64,000 nt of DNA, from positions 41,608 through 105,607 of the forward strand of contig BMTH01000020.1 of the NCBI GenBank assembly GCA_014649575.1, in the 5' to 3' direction. The position numbers and the translations under genes are program-made. The notes under the pieces were generated by a model, which searched no databases, had not been told where the DNA came from, and saw only the letters and a program-made list of their open reading frames with translations. Below, piece by piece: positions 36,161-44,452 of this stretch (positions within the stretch are counted from its first letter, which is position 1; each line of letters starts with the position of its first letter). This DNA comes from Streptomyces griseoincarnatus. Lineage in GTDB: Bacteria; Actinomycetota; Actinomycetes; Streptomycetales; Streptomycetaceae.

Positions 36161-37123
36161 ATGAGCACAGAGAAGCTGTTGACCACCCCGTTCTCACCTC
36201 GGGCGACGTCCGCCGATGTGATTTCCGGGGTCGATCTCACGGGTCGACGGGCCATAGTCACCGGTGGGGCCTCAGGTATCGGTGTCGAGACGGTCAGGCC
36301 CCTGGTCACAGCCGGCGCCGAGGTTACTGTCGCCACCCGTCGGCCGGAATCGGCGGAGCCGCTGGTTCGCGAGCTCAACGAGGCCGGGGGGAAAGGAAGC
36401 GCTCACCTCGCCCAGCTCGACCTCTCAGACCTCGAGTCAGTGCGGTCTTTCGTGCAGGACTGGCGAGGGCCTCTCGACATCCTCGTCGCCAATGCAGGAA
36501 TCATGGCGCTCCCTCAGAAGGAACTCGCGCCGAACGGCTGGGAGCTGCAGCTCGCCACGAACTTCCTCGGCCACTTCGCTCTCGCCACCGCAATGCACTC
36601 CGCGCTAAAGGCGAGCGGGTCCGCTCGCGTCGTGCTGGTCAGCTCCGGGGCACACATAAGCGTTCCTTTCGACTTCGAAGATCCGCAGTTCGAGCGGCGC
36701 CCGTACGATCCTTGGGTCGCCTACGGTCAGTCCAAGACGGCGGAGGTCCTGTTCGCGGTGGGCGCTCGCCGTTGGGCCGGAGACAGCATCACTGTCAACG
36801 CCTGCAACCCGGGGTACATCCTGACCAATCTCCAGCGGCACCTGGACGACGACACCATGCGGGCGTTCGGCGTCATGGACGCTGACGGCAACCTCACTCC
36901 TCTGCCCTTCTACAAGACGCCGGCCCAGGGGGCGGCGACGTCCGTGCTCTTGGCGGCCTCGCCTCTGGTGAATGGAGTGACGGGCCGCTATTTCGATGAC
37001 AATCAGGAGGCGCCCATCGCGGTGGAGGGCGCGGAGAACCCGAGCGGTGTTGCGGCACATGCGCTCGACCCGGCTTCGGCGCAGCGGCTGTGGGAGTACG
37101 CGGAGGGGGCCCTGCAGGGTTGA
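36161..37123 (+). CDS. Retinol-dehydrogenase-like SDR
   Basis: The protein has 320 residues with an N-terminal extension of about 25 residues. Motifs: AIVTGGASGIGVETVR, ATRRPESAEPL (Arg, NADPH-like), NAGIMALPQKELAPNGWELQ, NFLGHFALATAMH, VVLVSSGAHIS with Ser, WVAYGQSKTAEVLF with YxxxK, and NPGYILTNLQRHL. It belongs to the WWOX/retinol-dehydrogenase SDR group common in actinobacteria. GAGG lies just before the ATG. It is probably activated by the divergent AraC protein. Confidence 0.9.
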   Translation: MSTEKLLTTPFSPRATSADVISGVDLTGRRAIVTGGASGIGVETVRPLVTAGAEVTVATRRPESAEPLVRELNEAGGKGSAHLAQLDLSDLESVRSFVQDWRGPLDILVANAGIMALPQKELAPNGWELQLATNFLGHFALATAMHSALKASGSARVVLVSSGAHISVPFDFEDPQFERRPYDPWVAYGQSKTAEVLFAVGARRWAGDSITVNACNPGYILTNLQRHLDDDTMRAFGVMDADGNLTPLPFYKTPAQGAATSVLLAASPLVNGVTGRYFDDNQEAPIAVEGAENPSGVAAHALDPASAQRLWEYAEGALQG

Positions 37124-37177
37124 GGCCGGCCTAGGCCGGAGGCCTGCGCTTGTGTGGGGGCGGCGGTAGACGTTGTC

Positions 37178-37210
37178 GTGGCGGCCGCGGGCGAGTTCCG
37201 CGGCCGCCAC
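37178..37210 (+). terminator. Hairpin terminator after the SDR gene
   Basis: GTGGCGGCCGCGG (37178-37190) and CCGCGGCCGCCAC (37198-37210) form a perfect 13-bp stem with a 7-base loop, 54 bases past the stop codon. Confidence 0.75.
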
Positions 37211-37392
37211 GGCGTCATCATGACCGTCGCTTATAGCCGATCTGCTGTGCGATGACGTGTCCGCCGCCCCGCACGATGAGCGTCGCGGCGAGGTGCGGAT
37301 CGCTGTCTGCCGCACTGGGCAGGTCCGTTGCCTGTCTGTGCAGGACAGTCGAGTTTTGTCGGTGACACGTTCTTGATCCGCCTGGTGGTTTA

Positions 37393-37421
37393 CCGGTTCC
37401 GGGTCTGGGACCCGGAACCGG
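37393..37421 (-). terminator. Hairpin terminator of the minus-strand monooxygenase gene
   Basis: CCGGTTCCGGGTC (37393-37405) and GACCCGGAACCGG (37409-37421) form a perfect 13-bp stem with a TGG loop. It lies 22 bases downstream of the gene ending at 37444. Together with the hairpin at 37178 it isolates two convergent transcripts. Confidence 0.8.
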
Positions 37422-37443
37422 GGATGTCGCGTGGTGGTGAGAC

Positions 37444-38652
37444 TCAGACCATGAGGCTCACCCGCTCCTCGATGCCGAGGAGGGACTTGCCGTAGACCTC
37501 GTACCCGACCGCCGGTACCAGGCCGGCGTGACGGGCCGAGGTGTTGGCATCCCGCCAGATGCGCTGCAGCGGGTTGGACACGGCGAATGCGGCGGCGCCG
37601 TGGACGTTAAGGAGGGTTGTAATCGCTGCCAGCACCTGCTGGGCCGCGTATCCCGCCTGTGCCCGCAGCCTGGTGCGGGTGGCGTAGTCGAGTGCGCCCT
37701 CGGCTGCCGACCGGTCCACTTCGTCGGCGGCGGCGTAGATGTGCAGGCGCGCCGTCTCCAGTTGCAGGGCGGCTTGCGCGATCTGTGTCTGAACGCCCAC
37801 GGAGTCGGCCTGCCGCGGGTGGATCGTGAAGGACAGGGGCTTGGAGCCGGCCTGATCGACCACGATGTCAAGAGCCGCTTTGCCCATGCCGAGCAGAGGA
37901 CCGGCCAGACACAGCGTCAGCATGGGACCGAAGGCGGAGGAGAAGAGGGTTCCGTCGTCAGCCGTGCGCGGGTAGTTGCCCTCCGCTGCCGCCGGCACCG
38001 ACAGCACGCGGTGGGCGGGCACGAAGACGGATTGCGCCGTCAAGGTGTTGCTCGCTGTCGCCCGCATCCCCGCGGTATGCCACGTGTCCTCAACGGACAG
38101 CTCCGAGGCGGGAATGAGCACCAGTGCCTGGTCGGCTACCGCGCCCCTCTCGTCTTTCAGCAGTGCTCCCACTGCTGCCCAGGTGGCGTGAGGGGCACCG
38201 GAGTTGTACGACCACCTGCCGGTAACACGCCATCCACCGTCGACCGGCTCACCCATGCCAGTGGGGGCAGCGACGCCCGTCACGCGCGCGTCCGGGTCGA
38301 CTCCGAAGACGTCCTCTTGGGCCTGGTCGGGGAACAGAGAGGCCAGCCAGTTGGTCACCGCGATGATCATGCCGGTCCACGCAGCCGACCCGTCGCCCTG
38401 TCCCAGGACCTCGGAGACGGTGGTCAGGGTCCTCAGATCAGTCTGGTGACCACCGAACCGCTTCGGCGTGAGCAGCCGGAAGACACCCGCTTCGGTCATG
38501 GCCTCGACTGCTTCGGGTGACGTCGTGCGCTCCTGCTCGTTGCGAGTCGCCTGGGCTCTCAGCACCGCCTGGAGGTCGGCGGCACGGGCGACGAGTTTCG
38601 CCCTTCGTTCTTCAGCTGACGGCGTGCTGGTGCCGTCGATGGGGTGTTCCAC
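37444..38652 (-). CDS. Acyl-CoA-dehydrogenase-fold flavin monooxygenase (HsaA/class D-like)
   Basis: The protein has 402 residues from GTG 38652. It has the acyl-CoA dehydrogenase fold: SPEAVEAMTEAGVFRLLTPK, RFGGHQTDLRTLTTVSEVLG, GDGSAAWTGMIIAVTNWLAS, GGWRVTGRWSYNSGAPHATW, and VNGAAAFA-like VHGAAAFAVSNPLQRIWRD near the end. The catalytic Glu of true acyl-CoA dehydrogenases is not evident, and the RIWRD ending resembles class D two-component monooxygenases such as HsaA, which hydroxylate aromatic or steroid rings with reduced flavin from a partner. No flavin reductase gene is adjacent. Confidence 0.85.
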   Translation of the reverse strand: MEHPIDGTSTPSAEERRAKLVARAADLQAVLRAQATRNEQERTTSPEAVEAMTEAGVFRLLTPKRFGGHQTDLRTLTTVSEVLGQGDGSAAWTGMIIAVTNWLASLFPDQAQEDVFGVDPDARVTGVAAPTGMGEPVDGGWRVTGRWSYNSGAPHATWAAVGALLKDERGAVADQALVLIPASELSVEDTWHTAGMRATASNTLTAQSVFVPAHRVLSVPAAAEGNYPRTADDGTLFSSAFGPMLTLCLAGPLLGMGKAALDIVVDQAGSKPLSFTIHPRQADSVGVQTQIAQAALQLETARLHIYAAADEVDRSAAEGALDYATRTRLRAQAGYAAQQVLAAITTLLNVHGAAAFAVSNPLQRIWRDANTSARHAGLVPAVGYEVYGKSLLGIEERVSLMV

Positions 38653-38900
38653 GTTCCCTCATCTTCTCAAGGTGAGCACGGGCCTCAGGCAGGCCCGTCG
38701 TTTACTGGGAGGTCGGCGGTCCCTGCCGCTGGCCGGCCGGGCCCGGTACAGAGGTGGAGGCGGCCCGCGCAGCTCGCGTCTTGCGCAACGTTCCTGTGCA
38801 GCTGCGCGGGGGGAGGGGGGCGGCCGTACTGTTCACAGGCAGTGCTTCCCCACCATGTCCAATGGCGGGAGCTGCAGGGTGGAGCCCTCGACGGGCATCG

Positions 38901-39689
38901 TCACCAGACGGACCGGTCGAGCCAAGAGAGGACACGGTCTGCCACCTCGGTCCAGCGAGGCTCCAGGATGAGGCTGTGAGCCCGGTCGGGGAGGAACAGG
39001 TAGTCGGCTCCGAAATGATCTGCGTGCCTGCGGACCAGGTCGGCCGGTGAGACGATGTCGCGGCCTCCGGCGACCATCAGTGCGGGGCCGCTGATCTGCG
39101 TTCGGTTGAGGGCGATGGCGGCGCCACGCTGAGCGGCTTCCCAGACGGCCTTCGGGGACTCGTCCGGCATGAGGCTGTAGTAGCGACGCGCGTCGTCGTC
39201 CGAGCAGCCGGCGAAGAACCATTCCACGGCCATCTCGTACGGCATGGGCGGGAAGGGTTCGCTCAGGTCGACCTCGAGAGGAAGGGGTGCACCCGCGGTG
39301 TGCTGCGAGGGGACCGGGGCCAGGAGCACCTGCGCGGCGACCGGGAACTGCTCTGCGTACTTCTGCACCGCGGCCGCGCCCATGCTGTGCGCGACGAGCA
39401 CGGGGGTTTCGCCGACATGCGATATCACGGTCCGCAGTTCACGCGTAACGTCGAGCATGCTCCGTTGCACGAACTCGTCTTTCGGCAGGTTCCGCGAGTT
39501 GGTGTGGTTGTACCAGCTGAAGGCGTAACTGTGCCGGCCGGCGGCCGCGAAGTAGGGCAGCCACTGTTCCCACAGCCAGCTTCCGTGGCTGCCACCGTGC
39601 ACGAATACCACCGGGGGTCCTTTCGGTGCTCCCTCGGGCGCGACGTGCTCGACGAAGATGCCGTCCACCTGACGGCTGTCGATGACCAC
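38901..39689 (-). CDS. Alpha/beta hydrolase, Ser nucleophile
   Basis: The protein has 262 residues. GTG 39689 is chosen because AGGAGG lies 6 bases before it; the longer upstream frame has no family character. VVFVHGGSHGSWLWEQWLPY is the oxyanion region, LVAHSMGAAAVQKYAEQFPV the nucleophile elbow, GGRDIVSPADLV the acid, and PDRAHSLILEPRWTEV the catalytic His. It resembles esterase/lipase-like or acyl-hydrolase enzymes that accompany catabolic clusters. It may form an operon with the upstream secreted SnoaL gene. Confidence 0.85.
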   Translation of the reverse strand: MVIDSRQVDGIFVEHVAPEGAPKGPPVVFVHGGSHGSWLWEQWLPYFAAAGRHSYAFSWYNHTNSRNLPKDEFVQRSMLDVTRELRTVISHVGETPVLVAHSMGAAAVQKYAEQFPVAAQVLLAPVPSQHTAGAPLPLEVDLSEPFPPMPYEMAVEWFFAGCSDDDARRYYSLMPDESPKAVWEAAQRGAAIALNRTQISGPALMVAGGRDIVSPADLVRRHADHFGADYLFLPDRAHSLILEPRWTEVADRVLSWLDRSVW

Positions 39690-39905
39690 AACCAACCTCC
39701 TACGGAAATGAGCCGACGCGGTCGATAGGCCAGGGGCTACCGGGCCGGCGAGACGAACGCCGGCAACGGGCACGCATTGTCGGCAGGGAGAGGCACGGAA
39801 CCGCCGCCGTCTCGACGCGTACGTCGTGCACGCGACGGAAAGCAGCGGTTCCGCGGAAAAGGGGTGCGGGTATGTGAGCTCACTCGAACGTGCAGCCCAC
39901 ATACC

Positions 39906-40559
39906 TCACTTGGCGGGGGCAGCCTGGGAAGGGGCGCTCTCGGAAGCGGCGGTCTTCGGGGGCGTCCAGTTCGGGATGGGATCCATCCGGAACCGAGTCA
40001 GCAGCACCGAGTCGATCAGCCACTTGCCGTCGACCTTCCGATAGGTCTCACGGTACTGCCCGTAGCCGTGATGGCCCTGCGGCGCGTCCTTGCCAGCCGG
40101 GAACGTAAGCACGTCCTGCATCGACCAGATACCTGACGCCGTATTCGGACCGGTGATGGTGATCTCCGGCATCATGCCCGCGTGGGCGGAAGGCGCCTTG
40201 CCGGTCAGGTCGCGGATTGTGTAGGCGAAGTCCTTCGGGGACTTCCACGTGATCCCGTCGGTCACCAGCTTGGCGTGCGGGGTGAACAGTGCAGCCAGCT
40301 CGTCGTGCTTCTTCTCGTCCACGAAACGGAAGTAGCGGGCCTTGAGCTGGTGAATGTCCTCGATGTCTTCCAGGCGCTGCACCTTCGCGGCCAGTGACCT
40401 CGACGACGGCGTACTCGCCGACCGTTCATGAGCGTTGGCCGACGGCGAGGTCAGAGCTACAGCGCTGAAACCCCCCACCACCAGCACTGCAGCCGCTAGC
40501 GCCGACGCGCCGATACGGGAGCGCCAAGCCGCCGTGTTTCGGGCTTCCTGTCCCTGCAT
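39906..40559 (-). CDS. Exported SnoaL/NTF2-like protein
   Basis: The protein has 217 residues from ATG 40559. Residues 12-46 form a signal peptide: Arg pair, then GASALAAAVLVVGGFSAVAL, then SANAHE with a likely AxA cleavage. The mature NTF2-like domain at 60-195 repeats the cytosolic paralogue almost word for word (HQLKARYFRFVDEKKHDELA, FAYTIRDLTGKAPSAHAGMM, GYGQYRETYRKVDGKWLIDS). A Pro/Ala/Ser tail follows. Extracytoplasmic SnoaL proteins are less usual than cytosolic ones. It lies upstream of the alpha/beta hydrolase gene on the same strand. Confidence 0.87.
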   Translation of the reverse strand: MQGQEARNTAAWRSRIGASALAAAVLVVGGFSAVALTSPSANAHERSASTPSSRSLAAKVQRLEDIEDIHQLKARYFRFVDEKKHDELAALFTPHAKLVTDGITWKSPKDFAYTIRDLTGKAPSAHAGMMPEITITGPNTASGIWSMQDVLTFPAGKDAPQGHHGYGQYRETYRKVDGKWLIDSVLLTRFRMDPIPNWTPPKTAASESAPSQAAPAK

Positions 40560-40773
40560 GTTGATCGTTCCTTTCGTTCCGCTCGGGCGGCCGTGGCTTC
40601 GAAGGCAACTGCCCGTTGAGGCGGCGCAGAACAGGCCCGTGCGGAAAGTGAATCTTTGCGGTCCCGGTCTTGCGGCCGCATCGTGACGACTGCAGGGGCG
40701 GCAAGACCGGGTGCCGGTTCCTCGTGGCCCGGTTAGCGGGTGGCATGGGGAACAGTGCACAGTAGATACTAAG

Positions 40774-40792
40774 AGGAACGTTCAGTCAATAA
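40774..40792 (-). promoter_or_regulatory. TetR-type operator candidate upstream of the exported SnoaL gene
   Basis: AGGAACG-N5-TCAATAA lies here, with the 8-bp core palindrome GAACGTTC. The same AGGAACG-N5-TCAATAA arrangement lies at 44337-44355 before another minus-strand operon, suggesting a shared regulator. Confidence 0.5.
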
Positions 40793-40992
40793 TTCCACAA
40801 GCCATCCCCTCGCGACGTGATGCAGGCCACACGGCCAGAGATGACGGCCACATGGTGCACGACCCACGGCCGCACCATGGCAGACCTCACGAGATGCACG
40901 ACGGGAGCGGCACGAACATGGACCGCGGCCGCCACCAGCACCGCCAAAGCAAATCGGACGATGGCCGTCCCCTTGTGTTACTTTTCCCGAAA

Positions 40993-41009
40993 CGGACGAA
41001 GCTCGTCCG
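40993..41009. promoter_or_regulatory. Palindromic operator before the TetR gene
   Basis: CGGACGA-AGC-TCGTCCG is a perfect 7+3+7 inverted repeat. A second related element, GGACG-ATGGC-CGTCC, lies at about 40956-40970. Both sit in the leader of the TetR gene at 41110 and are likely autoregulatory. Confidence 0.7.
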
Positions 41010-41109
41010 ATTCAGATGCTGAATGACGAAGGACGGGCTCATGGCACATCTGCAGCCGCAGATACCTGCCCCAACTTCACAGACCTCTGCGGCCCGGAGG
41101 CGCCCGGAC

Positions 41110-41727
41110 ATGAATGCCACTCCCTCCCCACGCGCAGACGCTCGGCAAAACCGGCGCCGTCTGATCGCAGCCACACGCGAAGCCATCTCCTCTCGCGGCC
41201 TGGACGTGTCGGCACTGGACATCGCGACGGCAGCAGGCTTGGGCGTCGGAACTCTCTACCGGCGCTTCGGCACCAAAGAGGCGCTCCTGGACGCCGTGGT
41301 ACTCGGTCTCTACGACGAACTGTGCGACACGGCGCGGGCGTGCATGACGCGTGCCGACGCCTGGGAGGGGCTCTCCGAGTTCGTCATGGAACTGGCCAAA
41401 GCACACCGCGACAACCGAGGGCTTGCCTCCGTCACCGCCGCCTGTGATCAGCAGCCTTCGCCCGAGCTCGCCCAACGCACGGCAGCGCTGCAGGAAGCTG
41501 TCACTGATCTCACCGAACGCGCCCGCGCGACGGGCCTGCTGCGCGCCGATGTGACCTGGCAGGACATCATCATCTGCTCCCGGGCCGCCCTGGACACGCA
41601 ACACTGCCTCGGTGTCGACGCCGGGCCCGAAGGATGGCGCCGCATCATCACCATCCTCCTCGACGGGCTTCGCGCTCCCGGGCACACCGCACTGGCGGGC
41701 CCGCAGCCCCGCACCACCGGCATCTAG
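41110..41727 (+). CDS. TetR-family transcriptional regulator
   Basis: The protein has 205 residues from ATG 41110, which has GGAGG 9 bases upstream; ATGs at 41023 and 41041 are in frame but lack a site. The HTH is at about 15-60 (RRRLIAATREAISSRGLDVS, IATAAGLGVGTLYRRFGTKE). The C-terminal domain (EGLSEFVMELAKAHRDNRGL, IIICSRAALDTQHCLGVD) is of the type often linked to oxidoreductase genes. Probably co-transcribed with the DsbA-like gene 97 bases downstream. Confidence 0.92.
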   Translation: MNATPSPRADARQNRRRLIAATREAISSRGLDVSALDIATAAGLGVGTLYRRFGTKEALLDAVVLGLYDELCDTARACMTRADAWEGLSEFVMELAKAHRDNRGLASVTAACDQQPSPELAQRTAALQEAVTDLTERARATGLLRADVTWQDIIICSRAALDTQHCLGVDAGPEGWRRIITILLDGLRAPGHTALAGPQPRTTGI

Positions 41728-41824
41728 CTGACCGGTTACACACGTCACACGACACGGTGCCCGTCCTCCCCCAGGAACCACCGCCCTTCAGGGGAGGGAC
41801 GGCTGCCGGCGAAAGGACACACTC

Positions 41825-42544
41825 ATGCGCGTCGACATCTGGTCCGACATCTCCTGCCCGTGGTGCTTCATCGGTAAGGCCCGGTTCAAGCAAGCACTCG
41901 CCTCCTTCCCGCACCGCGCCGACGTCGAAGTCGTCCACCGTTCCTTCGAACTCGACCCGCATCTTGACGAAACCCGCCCCACGACCGGGGAAGTACACGC
42001 GAGGAAGTACGGCATGAGCCCGGCACAGGCTCGCGCGGCAGAGGAGCGCATAGCGCGCGTCGCCAGGCAGGAGGGACTCGGCTACCTCGTCGATCACCGA
42101 GACCACGGGAACACCTTCGACATGCATCGGCTCCTCCACCTCGCCGCCGCCCACGGCGTGTCGGAGGAACTGTTGTCCTTGTTCTACGAGGGCAACTTCG
42201 CACAGGAACGCACGCTCTACGACGCCGAGCACCAGATTCTGCTCGCCGTGCGCGCGGGTCTGGACGAGGACGAGGTGCGCGGGGTGCTGGCCGACAAGCA
42301 GGCGTACGCCATTGACGTGCGCAAGGACGAGGCAGAAGCGGCGCGACTGGGTGTCACGGGTGTGCCGTTCTTCGTCATCGACGGAAAGTACGGCCTGTCG
42401 GGCGCTCAGCCGACGCACGCCTTCACGGAGGTGTTGGAGCAAGCGTGGGCCGAGCAGAAGCCGGAACTTCAGGTCGCCGGCACAGCGCCAGACGGTGGGT
42501 GCGACGCAGACGGTGCGTGCGCGATGCCCTCGCCCCGGCCATGA
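41825..42544 (+). CDS. DsbA/FrnE-family thioredoxin-fold oxidoreductase
   Basis: The protein has 239 residues; AAGGA lies 8 bases upstream. Residues 3-17 are VDIWSDISCPWCFIG with the CPWC active site, followed by an inserted alpha-helical domain and the cis-Pro loop VTGVPFFVIDGKYGLSGAQP. This is the FrnE pattern of cytosolic two-electron thiol oxidoreductases. A Cys-containing tail (GGCDADGACAMP) may be a second redox or metal site. It lacks a signal peptide, so it works in the cytoplasm. Confidence 0.92.
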   Translation: MRVDIWSDISCPWCFIGKARFKQALASFPHRADVEVVHRSFELDPHLDETRPTTGEVHARKYGMSPAQARAAEERIARVARQEGLGYLVDHRDHGNTFDMHRLLHLAAAHGVSEELLSLFYEGNFAQERTLYDAEHQILLAVRAGLDEDEVRGVLADKQAYAIDVRKDEAEAARLGVTGVPFFVIDGKYGLSGAQPTHAFTEVLEQAWAEQKPELQVAGTAPDGGCDADGACAMPSPRP

Positions 42545-42581
42545 CCCCACCTCGCGCAGTGCAACCAGGACCAGGCCGGAC

Positions 42582-43214
42582 GTGACCACGAAAACGGGAG
42601 ACGTGCAGGTGCTGATCAGTTTCGGCGGGGCGGTAGCCGATTCCGCCTATACACACGTGCGGGGCGTCCTTGATCCCGCCATTCTCAACCACAGCATCCG
42701 GGTATGGCTGGTGGCTGAGCACCTGGGTCGCAAGCAAGGCCTCGGCGACTCGGCGCGAGAGGCGCTCGCCGTGGCCTGCCTGTTCCACGACGCGGGCACG
42801 GCCGCGCTCTATGACGGACCCCAACGGTTCGAGGTCGAGGGCGCGGACGCGGCCCGAGCCTTCCTGAAAGACCACGACTGGCCTGCACCGCTGATCCAGG
42901 AGGTCTGGGAAGCTGTCGCGCTTCACACCTCTCCGGGCATCGCGGAGCGCATGGGGCCGCTGCCGCAGCTGGTGCGGCAGGCCGTTCTTGTCGACTTCGG
43001 CAGGAGCGACCTGATCGACCCTGCCGACCAGGAACCGTTGCTCTTGGACCTGGCACGCTTTCCCCGCCTGGGCATCGAGACCGTCCTCGCCGACGCGGTG
43101 GTCGCTCAGGCCGTCCAGTGTCCGCAGAAGGCGCCACCGTCCAGCTGGCCCGGTGGCCTGCTCGCCGCCCACCTGGCGAATCCGACGCACAGTGGTGTCA
43201 ACCCCGCCTTCTAA
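42582..43214 (+). CDS. HD-domain protein, cyanamide-hydratase-like
   Basis: About 210 residues from GTG 42582; GTGs at 42603 and 42609 are alternatives, the last with GGGAG 8 bases before it. The HD metal motif is LACLFHDAGTAALYD-like (ACLFHDAGT). An N-terminal His is in AILNHSIRVWLVAEHLG and a later one in AVALHTSPGIAERMG. The H...HD...H order and HTSPGIA resemble cyanamide hydratase and related HD hydrolases. The substrate is unknown. It follows the FrnE gene by 37 bases on the same strand. Confidence 0.82.
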   Translation: MTTKTGDVQVLISFGGAVADSAYTHVRGVLDPAILNHSIRVWLVAEHLGRKQGLGDSAREALAVACLFHDAGTAALYDGPQRFEVEGADAARAFLKDHDWPAPLIQEVWEAVALHTSPGIAERMGPLPQLVRQAVLVDFGRSDLIDPADQEPLLLDLARFPRLGIETVLADAVVAQAVQCPQKAPPSSWPGGLLAAHLANPTHSGVNPAF

Positions 43215-43453
43215 GACGTCCGTCTCCGCGGCGCCGGCTCGGGAACGCTGGGATCTCGATCACCGCCAGGACGAAAAGGGTCCAGGGAGCGGACGCGCTG
43301 GTGGGGGCAAGACGAGTTCGGGGAAGGGCTTCGAGCCCTTCCCCGAACAGGCGCTGCCGCCCAGCACGACTGCAGGTCTCCGTAGGCCGCTCACGACGAC
43401 CGGCAGGTGACCGAGCGCGTGAGCGCAGTCCGACGGCCATGCCGGCAAGGCGA

Positions 43454-44218
43454 TCAATAGCCCGCCGTGAGCGCACCGTCGATCGCCAGCGCAGCGCCGC
43501 TGATGAACCGGCTCTCGTCGCTCAGCAGGAAGGCGGTGAAAGCGGCGATCTCACTGACTTCGGCCGAACGTCCCGTCGGCTGCTGGCTGAGGATGTTGTT
43601 GGCTGCTTCCGGGTTGCTGGCCGTGAAGCCCTGCCACAGCGGCGTGTTGACCAGACCTGTGAGGAGGGCGTTGACCCTTACCCCGTCCTTTGCCGCGTCC
43701 AGCGCCGTCGAACGGGTCAGGCCGACGACACCGTGCTTGGCCGCCGAGTAGGCGACAGCCGACGGGTCACCCGCCGCACCGACCACGGAGGCGTTGTTGA
43801 CGATGGAGCCTCCGCCGCTGGCGATGATCGCCGGAATCTCGTGCTTGAGGCTGTAAAAGACGCTCGTCAGGTTCAGGGCGATCACTGTCTCCCAGAAGGG
43901 GGCGTCCACCTCACGGATCGATCCCTGGCTGTTGCCGCCGCCGGCGTTGTTGAACGCGCCGTGCAGGGCCCCGAACTCATTGACCGCGAAGTCCACCAGG
44001 TGCGCGACGTCTTCCTCGCGTGTGACGTCGGTGGGAACGAAGACGACCTTGCCGCCGTCGGCCGAGACCTCAGCCGCGACTGCCTCGCCACGCGCCTTGT
44101 CCCGCGCCCCGATGACCACCGTAGCTCCCTCGCTGGCGAGTCGCTTCACCGTGGCCTCACCCATCCCGGAGGTGCCCCCGGTAACGATGATGATCTTCGA
44201 ATTCAGGCGGTTGGACAT
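43454..44218 (-). CDS. SDR-family oxidoreductase
   Basis: The protein has 254 residues from ATG 44218 with GGAG 5 bases upstream. It has VTGGTSGMGEATVKRLAS, IGARDKARGEAV, NNAGGGNSQGSI, SIVNNASVVGAAG, AVAYSAAKHGVVGLTRSTAL, FLLSDESRFISGAALAIDG, all in the expected order for a classical SDR. GARD after beta-2 suggests NADP(H). It is the only gene on the minus strand here and a palindrome lies 115-130 bases upstream. Confidence 0.92.
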   Translation of the reverse strand: MSNRLNSKIIIVTGGTSGMGEATVKRLASEGATVVIGARDKARGEAVAAEVSADGGKVVFVPTDVTREEDVAHLVDFAVNEFGALHGAFNNAGGGNSQGSIREVDAPFWETVIALNLTSVFYSLKHEIPAIIASGGGSIVNNASVVGAAGDPSAVAYSAAKHGVVGLTRSTALDAAKDGVRVNALLTGLVNTPLWQGFTASNPEAANNILSQQPTGRSAEVSEIAAFTAFLLSDESRFISGAALAIDGALTAGY

Positions 44219-44333
44219 GGGTGCTCCATTCTTGCCCCGGGGTGACACAGCCACGACTCCGGAATGAGATGACGGGCGAACGCCCTGAGCAGGCGGAAGG
44301 CATTTTCCTGAGCCTGTCTCTTCACCGTACCTT

Positions 44334-44349
44334 ATCAGGAACGACTGAT
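44334..44349 (-). promoter_or_regulatory. ATCAG-N6-CTGAT operator upstream of the SDR
   Basis: ATCAG (44334-44338) and CTGAT (44345-44349) are a perfect inverted repeat. The site is embedded in AGGAACG-N5-TCAATAA (44337-44355), matching the element before the exported SnoaL gene. Confidence 0.6.
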
Positions 44350-44452
44350 CAATAAAGAAAGGTCTCGTGCCCGTGCCCGTGCCCGGACACCGCGCAGGAG
44401 CGCCCGCCCGCTGCGGCCGGCCGCAGCGACGCAGATGCGCTTGCGTTCCGCT

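Noticed and set aside
43118..44245. 375-codon plus-strand frame opposite the SDR
   Set aside because: Antisense shadow of a textbook SDR on the minus strand.
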